A DNA stretch of 64,000 nt from JBQTGK01 sp052400665 (GTDB lineage Bacteria; Bacteroidota; Bacteroidia; Bacteroidales; Marinifilaceae). A program made the translations under genes and the position numbers. The notes under the pieces are model-generated. The model was not told where the DNA came from. It was given only the letters and a program-made list of their open reading frames with translations, and searched no databases. Location of the stretch: assembly GCA_052400665.1 (NCBI GenBank), contig JBQTGK010000007.1, one strand, 5' to 3'. Positions 34,056 through 41,833 of this stretch are shown piece after piece (position 1 is the first letter of the stretch; each line of letters begins with the position of its first letter).

Positions 34056-35387
34056 TTATTCCTGATTTCGACTAAAAATCCTGAGTATCAGAAAACCTAT
34101 AATTCCCGACATAGATGATGCTATTAAAACCGAAAATTTTGCAAGACTTAGCATCTGGACATTGGTAAATGCCAATTGCGAAACAAAAAACGACATTGTA
34201 AAACCAATTCCACCTAAAAAGCCAATTCCTAAAATTTGCAACCAAGAAATTTCTAATGGCTTCTGTGCTAATTTTAAATGTACACTTATGTAGGAGAATA
34301 AAAATATTCCTAAAGGTTTTCCAACAAATAATCCGAAGATGATCCCCAAAGAAATAGGCTCAGCAATATTTGTCACTAATGTTGAATCGATTAATACACC
34401 CGCATTAGCGAAAGCAAATAAAGGAACAATCAAATAGGCCACCCAGGGATGGAATAAATGTTCCAATCTGTGTAATGGTGAAATAACTTCAACACAATTA
34501 TTTTCAATCGCATATACTGAGGATTGAACATGTTTTTCTTTAAACTCAGTCTGCTTTTCGCTAGTGGAATCATCTAACTGATTCATTATAACCAAATTTG
34601 AACGAACAAACTCAAATACATTTCGATTGGCATGCGCAGGAATTGTAAACGCAAGCAGTATGCCTGCTAAAGTTGCATGAACACCCGATTTTAAAAGCAT
34701 GTACCAAAGAATAATTCCCAAAATTAAAAAGACTGAAACATTGCGAACTTTTAGTAAGTTTAAACACCAAAGAAATACATATATTCCTCCGCCGTAAAGC
34801 AAATACAACCAATCTATTTCACTGGTATAATAGACTGCAATTACAATCACAGCACCAATATCATCGACAATAGCAATTGATGTTAACAAAAGTTTTAAAG
34901 CAACCGGAATTCGTTTTCCCAGAAGAATTAAAATCCCCAAAGCAAAAGCAATATCAGTAGCCATCGGTATTCCCCAACCATGAGTACCACTACCTGTTAA
35001 ATTAAGCGACACATAAAATAATGCAGGAACCAGCATACCACCAATGGCTGCAAAAATTGGAAGGCTTGCTTTACGCATCGATGATAATCCTCCAGTTAAA
35101 AGCTCACGTTTAATTTCCAGTCCAACAACAAAAAAAAAGATTGCCATTAAACCATCATTAATCCAATGAATAAGACTTTTTGATAGTTCCCAACTTCCAA
35201 AGTGCAAACCAAAATACCCTTGCCAATAGGCAAGAAATGATTCACTAACAGTAGAATTTGCAATAAAAATTGCCAGAATTGTGAAAAACATTAATACAAT
35301 TCCACCAAATGCTTCTAATCTTACAAATTCCACCAAGGGGTCTTTAATCTTATTTAGTATTCTTTTGCGCTTTAAAAACTGAATCAT
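34056..35387 (-). CDS. nhaA: Na+/H+ antiporter NhaA
   Basis: Sodium-proton antiporter of 443 residues with about 12 membrane helices. Seen: the paired catalytic aspartates in SIAIVDDIGAVIVIAVYY, the MATDIAFALGIL block, GIPMATD and the helix GGIGFTMSFFVSQLAF. A polar insertion of about 60 residues (around 255-320, containing NQLDDSTSEKQTEFKEK) lies between helices and is longer than in E. coli NhaA. It has its own promoter and lies just downstream of a two-component system, which may control it; that is inference. Confidence 0.94.
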   Translation of the reverse strand: MIQFLKRKRILNKIKDPLVEFVRLEAFGGIVLMFFTILAIFIANSTVSESFLAYWQGYFGLHFGSWELSKSLIHWINDGLMAIFFFVVGLEIKRELLTGGLSSMRKASLPIFAAIGGMLVPALFYVSLNLTGSGTHGWGIPMATDIAFALGILILLGKRIPVALKLLLTSIAIVDDIGAVIVIAVYYTSEIDWLYLLYGGGIYVFLWCLNLLKVRNVSVFLILGIILWYMLLKSGVHATLAGILLAFTIPAHANRNVFEFVRSNLVIMNQLDDSTSEKQTEFKEKHVQSSVYAIENNCVEVISPLHRLEHLFHPWVAYLIVPLFAFANAGVLIDSTLVTNIAEPISLGIIFGLFVGKPLGIFLFSYISVHLKLAQKPLEISWLQILGIGFLGGIGFTMSFFVSQLAFTNVQMLSLAKFSVLIASSMSGIIGFLILRIFSRNQE

Positions 35388-35414
35388 ATTTATTCTCTCT
35401 TAATTAATGAGCTG

Positions 35415-35445
35415 CAAAAATAGAATACCGTAAAATCTTTTACAA
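35415..35445 (-). promoter_or_regulatory. Promoter of nhaA
   Basis: Minus-strand TTG (35443-35445), 20-base spacer, TATTTTTG (35415-35422) followed by C: a good Bacteroidota -33/-7 pair, 28 bases before the ATG. Confidence 0.6.
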
Positions 35446-35485
35446 TGGGGAAATCCCTACTTTCATTATGGATAGATAGTAAAAA

Positions 35486-36139
35486 CTAGTCTTTGATTAA
35501 GCCATGTTTAAATGCATAAATTACCAAATTAACAGAATTGTAAGTTTCTGTTTTCTGAAATAAGCTACTCTTATGTTTTTCAATAGTTTTTGGACTTAAA
35601 AAGGTCTGTTCCGCAATTTCCTTGTTCCCTAATCCTTTACAAATTAAGTCTAAAATTTCTGTCTCCCTATCGGTGAATTCAGGGACATCCAGATATTTTT
35701 TCTTGTGCTTTTGTAATGAGTTTTTTTTATTCGATAAGAGGTCAATCATTTCTTCGGAAAAGTAATTACCACCTGAATTTACTTTTTTAATAGCATTTTC
35801 AAACTCATCAATTTCAGCACTTTTTAACATATAAGCTTCTACCCCTGCCATTAGCATTTGTTCCAGATAATCATCATCTAAAAATGTGGTAAGGGCAATA
35901 ATTTTCATATTGGGAAATCGTTCTAAAGCTTTTTGTGTAGCTTCTACTCCATTAATATCTGGCATATTAATATCCATAAAAATGATATCTGGAGAATGAG
36001 TGTTTAGCAGTTGCAATAATTCCCTTCCATTGGATGCTTCACCAATTATTTCAACATACTGGAAACTCTGCAGTAATAATCGAAAACCATCTCTAAAAAT
36101 TTTATGATCATCTACTAATATTACTTTAATTGATTTCAT
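35486..36139 (-). CDS. NarL/LuxR-type response regulator
   Basis: A 217-residue two-component regulator: receiver domain (1-125) with phospho-acceptor Asp56 in IIFMDINMP, acidic pair DD at 10-11, the switch Thr in ALTTF and Lys in LKSAE. Its C-terminal LuxR-type helix-turn-helix contains LTDRETEILDLICKGLGNKE and EKHKSSLFQKT (about 150-210). Its start overlaps the end of the kinase gene by 14 bases, so they are coupled. Targets are unknown; the nearest candidates are nhaA and the divergent small gene at 37583. Confidence 0.93.
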   Translation of the reverse strand: MKSIKVILVDDHKIFRDGFRLLLQSFQYVEIIGEASNGRELLQLLNTHSPDIIFMDINMPDINGVEATQKALERFPNMKIIALTTFLDDDYLEQMLMAGVEAYMLKSAEIDEFENAIKKVNSGGNYFSEEMIDLLSNKKNSLQKHKKKYLDVPEFTDRETEILDLICKGLGNKEIAEQTFLSPKTIEKHKSSLFQKTETYNSVNLVIYAFKHGLIKD

Positions 36140-37388
36140 CGATCTGTTTTATCGTGTTTATATCAAACTTAATTTCAATAAAAAAACCCTTTCCTGGTTT
36201 ACTTTTAATATCAAGTTTTCCTCCAATTGAATTAATTCGATCCGTAATATTCTTTAATCCCATCCCTCCACTCTCATTAATAGGAATTTTTGCAGAATCA
36301 AATCCAATTCCATTATCGGAATAATTTAATAAAATGGTTTTATAACCCGATAGTTTAAGATAGGCTTTGCTGGCCTGTGCATGTTTTAAGCTATTATTTA
36401 TTAACTCATTACATATTCTATAAACAATTACTTCTGTACTTTTTAAAGGCTTTCCCTTAAAATTATCTGTATTTACAGTTAAATTTATTTTGCCTAATTT
36501 ATTGATTTTATCGGAAAGTTTTTGCAGAGATTCACTTAAATTATAACGATTTAATACCGATGGATTTAAATTATTAATCACCTCACCAACAGCACCTAAT
36601 GCCTGTTTTGACAGTAAGGTAATTTGATTTAATTTGACATTTACATCCGGATTTTTTTCGAGCTCTTTTGCTACTATTTTTCCATACATTCCAATACTGG
36701 AAAGTAAAGCGCCCAAATCATCGTGTAAATCCCTTGCAATTCTTTTACGTTCTCGCTGTTCAACCTTCATGGTGTTTCGAACTAAGTCTGCGTTTACTCG
36801 AATTAAATTATTTGCTAAGCCAATAATTAATAACAAACTCAATATCAACAAAATAAAAACCACCACTATAAGCACAAATATTTGCTGTTTTAATCTTGAA
36901 TTTGTCTCATTAATGTATAAATGCAGGCTTTTTTCATAGTTCGTGAAGTATTTCTGAAACTGATAAAAAGATTTATTAAAACTTAAATATTCATCAATTT
37001 TCTTGATTCTACTCTCAAAATTTGAAATTGTCTGCTTAAGCTTAGATAAGTCGGATAGGATTAATTTCGCATGACTTAAAGTGTGGGTGCGAGAATTCGC
37101 CATTACATCTTCTATATCAGCAATATATACTTTTGATTTTATTAAGTAATTTTCGCAGGAATCAATATCTTCCTTTTGTCTGCTTTGTATATAATTATCT
37201 AATTTTATTCTGCTATCAAGAAAGCTAATCTCAATTTTCTCGGATTTTTCAACTAATTTGATATGCTCTTTATCAAGGCTAGTGCTAAAATGAAATGTAT
37301 AGATTATACCACCAAAAGAAAATAAGCTAAATAATACCAAAACAATTACAATTTTCTGCTTAATTAAATGGTTTTTTCTGATACTCAT
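36126..37388 (-). CDS. Sensor histidine kinase, NarX/DegS-like
   Basis: A 420-residue membrane kinase. TM1 (about 12-30, IVIVLVLFSLFSFGGIIY), an extracytoplasmic helical sensor (about 31-165) with CHASE3-like coiled-coil character, TM2 (171-192), HisKA_3 with His222 in RIARDLHDDLGALLS, and an HATPase_c domain. The latter has the N box NELINNSLKHAQ, DNGIGFD and GGMGLKNITDRI. The ligand is unknown. Co-transcribed with its response regulator, and divergent from a small exported acidic protein gene that may be part of the signal. Confidence 0.93.
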   Translation of the reverse strand: MSIRKNHLIKQKIVIVLVLFSLFSFGGIIYTFHFSTSLDKEHIKLVEKSEKIEISFLDSRIKLDNYIQSRQKEDIDSCENYLIKSKVYIADIEDVMANSRTHTLSHAKLILSDLSKLKQTISNFESRIKKIDEYLSFNKSFYQFQKYFTNYEKSLHLYINETNSRLKQQIFVLIVVVFILLILSLLLIIGLANNLIRVNADLVRNTMKVEQRERKRIARDLHDDLGALLSSIGMYGKIVAKELEKNPDVNVKLNQITLLSKQALGAVGEVINNLNPSVLNRYNLSESLQKLSDKINKLGKINLTVNTDNFKGKPLKSTEVIVYRICNELINNSLKHAQASKAYLKLSGYKTILLNYSDNGIGFDSAKIPINESGGMGLKNITDRINSIGGKLDIKSKPGKGFFIEIKFDINTIKQIDEIN

Positions 37389-37413
37389 AAGCTCTGATTA
37401 TTTTGACAATAAA

Positions 37414-37442
37414 CAAATATAAAAATATTATTTATGTACAAA
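37414..37442 (-). promoter_or_regulatory. Candidate promoter of the two-component operon
   Basis: Minus-strand TTTG (37439-37442), 17-base spacer, TATATTTG (37414-37421). The spacer is shorter than the usual 19-21, so moderate support. Confidence 0.45.
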
Positions 37443-37550
37443 TAAAGAATAGGTTTATTTTAAATTTAGAATAAAACTTTCAATAATAATTTAAAATGAA
37501 AAATTTATATTTTTTAACAAAAAACAAGTGTTTTTAGACAGTTATTTATG

Positions 37551-37558
37551 TATATTTG
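37551..37558 (+). promoter_or_regulatory. -7 promoter element of the small exported protein gene
   Basis: TATATTTG matches TAnnTTTG, 24 bases before the ATG at 37583, in the divergent region with the histidine-kinase promoter. Confidence 0.5.
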
Positions 37559-37582
37559 TTAATTGCAATCTAAAAAAGATTA

Positions 37583-37870
37583 ATGAAAAAGTCACTTGTA
37601 ATTATCCTGCTCTCAATGGCATTTCTATCACTTCCGGTGATAATGAAATACCATCAATTTGAGTGCGATTTAACAATAGACCTTTTCGATTCGAATACTG
37701 AAAATTCTGAACTATCGGATAAAAACGATAATGAGGAAACTGAAGAAATTAACATGAGTAGTATTTTATCTAAGATACTTCCTTTAAAAAGTAAGAGTGA
37801 ATTTCTTCATAAAATATTCGAAATTATTAATCCTTCAAGAGAAGTAGATTCGCCACCTCCAAGACAGTAA
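37583..37870 (+). CDS. Small acidic exported protein, unknown
   Basis: A 95-residue protein not recognised. The N-terminus MKKSLVIILLSMAFLSLPVI is a signal peptide or anchor; the body is acidic (SDKNDNEETEEIN). The tail ends REVDSPPPRQ. There is no cysteine-based lipobox. It is divergent from the kinase/regulator pair, with back-to-back promoters, which fits a regulated target or ligand partner, but nothing proves this. Confidence 0.6.
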   Translation: MKKSLVIILLSMAFLSLPVIMKYHQFECDLTIDLFDSNTENSELSDKNDNEETEEINMSSILSKILPLKSKSEFLHKIFEIINPSREVDSPPPRQ

Positions 37871-37969
37871 CAATTCTGAATGAGCTAATTTTCTGAGCTC
37901 TGTATTTAGCTTTCTTATTTTTTTTATCCGTTTGTTTAAGTTTTAAACAAAGCTATTGTTACGCCATAA

Positions 37970-38596
37970 ATGAAAACATACTTTGAACGCAAAAATCGTA
38001 AACCGAGAGTTTTGCTACTGCATCAATATTATGCCTATACAGGCTTTTATCAGTTCATTATCAAAAGTCTTAAAAAAGTAATTTTACCTGTTGTATTTCT
38101 TATTTCAGCACTATTATTTGTTGATTATTTTATTCTTGATCTTACCTCCATATTTACAGAAAAAACAAAAGATTATTCCCGATTAGGAGTTTTCTCACTT
38201 TTTTTTGTTTCAGAATCGATCTTAGGCTTACTTCCACCTGAACTATTTATTGCCTGGATCAAAACATTACCCAATCCGCTTGTTCACTTGTCTTTTTTAG
38301 CTCTACTCTCTTATTTAGGAGGTTGTGTATCCTATTTTATTGGTAAAGGAGTAATTAAATTTCCTTCTTTTAAACAAGCTATCGAAGGAAAAATGAAGAA
38401 ACACATTGTTCATTTAAAAAAATGGGGTGGTTTTTTAATAGTTATCGGTGCTTTGCTCCCTATTCCCTTTTCGATGGTAAGTATCGCATCGGGAATGATT
38501 AATTATAAACTAAGTAAATATCTGCTTTTTGGACTATTTCGTTTTTTAAGATTTTATCTGTTTGCTATCGCAATTTTTAGTTTTATGGAAAACTAA
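37970..38596 (+). CDS. VTT/DedA-like membrane protein
   Basis: A 208-residue inner-membrane protein with features of the VTT (SNARE-associated/DedA) superfamily. Seen: ESILGLLPPELFIAWI, the LSYLGGCVSYFIGKG glycine pair, and the late helix LIVIGALLPIPFSMVSIASG with the conserved proline-rich re-entrant loop. The family handles undecaprenyl-phosphate or phospholipid translocation; assignment here is to fold only. It follows the small exported gene by 99 bases; an inverted repeat TTTGTTTA / TAAACAAA sits between. Confidence 0.72.
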   Translation: MKTYFERKNRKPRVLLLHQYYAYTGFYQFIIKSLKKVILPVVFLISALLFVDYFILDLTSIFTEKTKDYSRLGVFSLFFVSESILGLLPPELFIAWIKTLPNPLVHLSFLALLSYLGGCVSYFIGKGVIKFPSFKQAIEGKMKKHIVHLKKWGGFLIVIGALLPIPFSMVSIASGMINYKLSKYLLFGLFRFLRFYLFAIAIFSFMEN

Positions 38597-38610
38597 AATC
38601 TCAACAAATA

Positions 38611-38640
38611 AAAAAGGACCAACTAATGTTGATCCTTTTT
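38611..38640 (-). terminator. Terminator of tRNA-Leu copy 2
   Basis: On the minus strand AAAAAGGATCAAC / GTTGGTCCTTTTT with one G-U pair, following the tRNA. It is nearly the same as the hairpin after copy 1, but with the loop bases reversed (ATTA versus TAAT). Confidence 0.75.
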
Positions 38641-38641
38641 G

Positions 38642-38723
38642 TGCGGATGAAGGGACTCGAACCCCCACGCCCTAAGGCACTAGATCCTAAGTCTAGCGCG
38701 GCTACCAATTACGCCACATCCGC
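38642..38723 (-). tRNA. tRNA-Leu (UAG anticodon), copy 2
   Basis: Identical in sequence to the tRNA at 33777-33858 and in the same orientation. The 5' flank CTTGCGTTAATTGCGA-GCAAATATGA (read on the plus strand) is also shared, with one base change, so the duplication includes the promoter side. Confidence 0.97.
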
Positions 38724-38883
38724 CTTGCGTTAATTGCGAGGCAAATATGATGCTTTTTTCTATAGTCTCCAAATGTTTTTGAATATAAAAATAGTCTACA
38801 AGTCGCTATCTTCAACACTTCCGACAATAATTAACTGATTAACAGCACCAAATAAATATTAAAAAAAAGTAATATTTATTTCA

Positions 38884-39252
38884 TTATTTTTCTGTGCTTA
38901 ATAATTCAATTGGCTGCATAATAAATACACCAAAACACTCATGACCGTCGTGACTATGTCCGACAATCTGATTTTGAGCATTTAAGATCCCTTCCCAAGT
39001 ATCTAAATTGTATTCAAATTGCTTTTCTACATCTAATAATTCTACTTTTGTTCCTGTAACCGAAAAATTTGTTCCATCATAACTACCTTCCACATGCTGC
39101 TCTACCCTAAATGGGGTTTCCTCGTCTATTCGTTCTGTATAAACAACTACTCCAGTTAATTTATCTCCATTCTGTGTAAATTCGGCAAAACCTTCATCTT
39201 TGCCAAAACCAAAATCCTCGTTGAACGACCATCGGCCAGTAATATTTTTCAT
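38884..39252 (-). CDS. Hypothetical lipocalin-like protein
   Basis: A 122-residue soluble beta-rich protein with alternating strands (GRWSFNEDFGFG, GDKLTGVVVYTERI, QHVEGSYDGTNFSVTGTKVE). It has the length and strand pattern of small calycin/lipocalin-like proteins. The family is not firmly recognised. No signal peptide. A polar His/Asp stretch HSHDGHECFG (about 98-107) could bind a metal. It is followed on the same strand by nothing; another small gene lies 50 bases upstream. Confidence 0.6.
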   Translation of the reverse strand: MKNITGRWSFNEDFGFGKDEGFAEFTQNGDKLTGVVVYTERIDEETPFRVEQHVEGSYDGTNFSVTGTKVELLDVEKQFEYNLDTWEGILNAQNQIVGHSHDGHECFGVFIMQPIELLSTEK

Positions 39253-39302
39253 TGTTTTGTTTTAGTATCATTTATTATAAAAAACAAAAGTAGAAACAAT
39301 AA

Positions 39303-39668
39303 TTAGTTTAGACTAAAATCGATCTCTAGTTTTGTAAAACTTAAGATATTGTCGTTTAATCTTTGGATACATAAGCGTTTAAGATCCTCCAATTCTCCCC
39401 CGTGCATTATGAAATTGCAGGCTCCACTGCCTATGGGAATCATTATTTTTCTATGATAAGGTGAATTTTCATTCTCTTTTTCTGTTTGCTCTATATTTAT
39501 ATCATGCACATAATCAGCAAACTGATGATACTTGATTTCATTCGAAAAATTGATATTTATATTATTAAATTCCAAATGAATTGATTGATAGGAATCACAT
39601 TTAAATACTGATCCGTTTGATGTCTTATTATATACCATATCCTTATATATTTTAGTGTTTACATACAA
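39303..39668 (-). CDS. Hypothetical protein resembling DUF6686
   Basis: A 121-residue protein. The order of features (a cysteine-containing strand FKCDSYQSIHLEFNNI, a central IKYHQFADYVHDI helix, then ELEDLKRLCIQRL) recalls a Bacteroidota-specific small family, DUF6686, from memory; this is not certain. No membrane segment or signal. It shares a strand and a 50-base gap with the lipocalin-like gene. Confidence 0.5.
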   Translation of the reverse strand: MYVNTKIYKDMVYNKTSNGSVFKCDSYQSIHLEFNNININFSNEIKYHQFADYVHDINIEQTEKENENSPYHRKIMIPIGSGACNFIMHGGELEDLKRLCIQRLNDNILSFTKLEIDFSLN

Positions 39669-39814
39669 ATCTAAAGTCTAAAGTGTTGCTTAACAATACC
39701 TATAAATAGTGATTTTTAATTTCGAAAAGCTAACAAAGGAAATGAAGATCATTCCTAATATCGATTACTATTAGATAATTTTAGAATCTTAATTCTTAAT
39801 TCATAATTCTCACT

Positions 39815-39822
39815 TATCTTTG
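39815..39822 (+). promoter_or_regulatory. -7 promoter element of mnmE
   Basis: TATCTTTG matches TAnnTTTG. The implied transcript start (about 39830) makes the TTG at 39835 unlikely as start and supports the ATG at 39856. Confidence 0.55.
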
Positions 39823-39855
39823 TAAACTTAAATATTGACAAAAATTCATTGTATC

Positions 39856-41253
39856 ATGATCGATCAATCAACTATATGTGCCATATCAACTGCTCCTGGA
39901 AATGGAGCTATTGCAATTGTACGCCTCTCGGGAGATAATGCTATTTCTATTTGTGAAAAAGTATTTCATCCTCTTAAATCAAAAAAATTAAATGAACAAA
40001 AAGCAAATACTGTGCATTTTGGGACCATTAATGATGGCGAAGAAATAATCGACGAAGTATTAGTTAGCATATTTAAAGCTCCTCATTCTTACACAGGAGA
40101 AAATAGTATCGAAATTGCTTGCCATGGAGCACCTTTTATACAGCATAGAATTTTACAGGTGTTACTAAAAAATGGTGCCCGAACTGCAAATCCTGGTGAA
40201 TATACTCAACGTGCTTTTCTTAATGGAAAAATGGATCTTTCTCAAGCCGAGGCTGTTGCCGATTTAATTGCCTCTACTTCTGCGGCCGCTCATAAAGTTG
40301 CATTGCAACAAATGCGTGGAGGTTTTTCTAACGAAATTGCTAATTTAAGAGACAGGCTTCTTAATTTTATTTCATTAATAGAGTTGGAACTTGATTTTGG
40401 TGAAGAAGATGTTGAATTTGCAGATCGCAGTCAGTTAACAAATTTAGTTGACGAAATTAAAGGTCTAATTCAAAAACTGGTTAACTCTTTCGAGCTAGGA
40501 AATGTAATTAAAAACGGAGTACCTGTTGCCATTGTTGGGAATACGAATGTAGGTAAATCAACACTTTTAAATGCTCTTTTGAACGAAGACAGAGCCATTG
40601 TTTCGGATATTGCAGGCACAACTCGTGATGTAATTGAGGACACCATTAACCTTGGCGGAATTACATTCCGATTTATAGATACTGCAGGAATTCGTACCAC
40701 ATTGGATCGAATTGAAAGCATGGGAATCGAACGCACCTACAGCAAAATGAAACAAGCTCAAATTGTTATGCTTTTGGTGGATGCCGATAAGGATATTGAT
40801 CAACTAAATGAATCAATTGCTGCTGTTAATAAAACAATTGATCGTGATTCTCAACATCTTTTGGTTTGTATTAATAAAATTGATTTAATTGAAAATCCAC
40901 AAGAAATTGCAAAAAATCTAATAGGTCTTAAAGCTGAAGATAAAGTCATGTTTATTTCTGCCAAGCAAAAACAAAATATCGATGCTTTAACCAATGAATT
41001 ACTTAAGTCTGTTAATATGGGGAAAGTAAATGAACAAGATGTAATTGTTACCAATATTCGCCATTTCGAAGCTCTTAAAAATGCATTGGAAAGTATACAG
41101 AGAGTGTCTCAGGGAATAGTCAGCCAAATTCCTACCGATTTTCTTGCTCAGGACATTCGCGAATGCCTTCATTTCCTTGGAGAGATAACTGGTGATATTA
41201 GTACTGATGAAGTTTTGGGAAATATATTTAAGAATTTCTGCATCGGGAAGTAA
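39856..41253 (+). CDS. mnmE: tRNA modification GTPase MnmE (TrmE)
   Basis: GTPase which, with MnmG, installs the (carboxymethyl)aminomethyl group at U34 of certain tRNAs. From the ATG at 39856 it has 465 residues. Seen: N-terminal folate domain starting STICAISTAPGNGAIAIVRL, the P-loop GNTNVGKSTLLNALL, DTAGIRTTLD, and NKIDL. The C-terminal catalytic FCIGK ends at the stop. The last 18 bases form a likely attachment site, and an integrated element follows at once, leaving the coding end intact. Confidence 0.96.
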   Translation: MIDQSTICAISTAPGNGAIAIVRLSGDNAISICEKVFHPLKSKKLNEQKANTVHFGTINDGEEIIDEVLVSIFKAPHSYTGENSIEIACHGAPFIQHRILQVLLKNGARTANPGEYTQRAFLNGKMDLSQAEAVADLIASTSAAAHKVALQQMRGGFSNEIANLRDRLLNFISLIELELDFGEEDVEFADRSQLTNLVDEIKGLIQKLVNSFELGNVIKNGVPVAIVGNTNVGKSTLLNALLNEDRAIVSDIAGTTRDVIEDTINLGGITFRFIDTAGIRTTLDRIESMGIERTYSKMKQAQIVMLLVDADKDIDQLNESIAAVNKTIDRDSQHLLVCINKIDLIENPQEIAKNLIGLKAEDKVMFISAKQKQNIDALTNELLKSVNMGKVNEQDVIVTNIRHFEALKNALESIQRVSQGIVSQIPTDFLAQDIRECLHFLGEITGDISTDEVLGNIFKNFCIGK

Positions 41254-41266
41254 TCCACCTTCCGAT
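41236..41266 (+). other. Candidate attachment site at the mnmE 3' end
   Basis: TTCTGCATCGGGAAGTAA (41236-41253) is the last 18 bases of mnmE. It is the same location used by SGI1-type islands in enterobacterial trmE/thdF; the similarity partly reflects the conserved FCIGK code. An imperfect inverted repeat, ATCGGGAAG (41242-41250) / CTTCCGAT (41259-41266), spans the stop codon, as in core sites of tyrosine recombinases. The matching right-end copy is not in this window. Confidence 0.6.
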
Positions 41267-41320
41267 ATTTGTCATCAATCCTCATTTACTGCATCTTACA
41301 AATATTTATTTTCACTTATC

Positions 41321-41390
41321 TGTTGCCCATCTGCATTTTTTTATCTATTTTAGTTGTACAGTTGTTGCCCAAACAATCTTATTTGTTGCC
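41321..41390 (+). repeat. TGTTGCC repeats phased on 21 bases
   Basis: TGTTGCC occurs at 41321, 41363 and 41384, i.e. 42 and 21 bases apart. The last copy is part of the palindrome GTTGCCTAGCAAC. The even helical phasing near the integrase suggests arm-type or accessory protein sites. Confidence 0.5.
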
Positions 41391-41416
41391 TAGCAACAGA
41401 GAAAGATAAATAATGG

Positions 41417-41461
41417 CAGTTAAAGACAACTTACGACAGTTATAGACAATTAAAGGCAGTT
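41417..41461 (+). repeat. CAGTTA-type direct repeats with a 20-base period
   Basis: CAGTTAAAGACAACTTACGA (41417), CAGTTATAGACAATTAAAGG (41437) and a partial CAGTT (41457) follow each other exactly every 20 bases. They end 7 bases before the first element gene, so they may serve both recombination and control of that operon. Confidence 0.55.
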
Positions 41462-41467
41462 GGTGGC

Positions 41468-41833
41468 ATGAGTAGTAAAATTCAAATTTCAAAACATTGC
41501 GAGTATTGCGGTAAGGAATTTACTGCAAGAACTACAGTGACTAGATTTTGCACCCAAAAATGCGCAGCAAAATCTTACAAACAACGCAAAAAGGAAAATA
41601 AGTTTAGCAAAGCTCTAGAGGAAGCCAATAAAGCTAAGCACTCCTTTCCTAAAGATTCAATTCTTGAATCAGCAAAACAAAAAGAATTCCTTTCCATCAA
41701 AGAAGCTTATACCCTACTCGGCATTAGTGAACGCACATTCTATCGCGTCATGAAAGATGGAACCATTCCTACTACCAAATTTGGTAGACGTACCATTATT
41801 AAAAAATCTGACATTGATAAACTATTTACCTAA
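41468..41833 (+). CDS. Zinc-ribbon/HTH protein next to the integrase, excisionase-like
   Basis: A 121-residue protein. The N-terminus has a four-cysteine cluster, CEYCGKEF and FCTQKC (about 12-35). The C-terminus is a MerR/HTH_17-type winged helix (FLSIKEAYTLLGISERTFYR, then GTIPTTKFGRRTIIKKSDIDK), as in excisionases. Its stop shares a base with the integrase start (TAATG), so the two are coupled. A role in directing excision or controlling the integrase is inferred from this context. Confidence 0.78.
   Translation: MSSKIQISKHCEYCGKEFTARTTVTRFCTQKCAAKSYKQRKKENKFSKALEEANKAKHSFPKDSILESAKQKEFLSIKEAYTLLGISERTFYRVMKDGTIPTTKFGRRTIIKKSDIDKLFT

Noticed and set aside
33777..38723. tRNA-Leu direct repeats as attachment ends of a mobile element
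   Set aside because: No integrase or mobility gene lies between them, and the enclosed genes have housekeeping character; tandem duplication or recombination explains it better.
41321..41461. Phased repeats as a CRISPR array
   Set aside because: Units are 5-20 bases with no spacer-repeat structure and no cas genes nearby; protein-binding sites are more likely.
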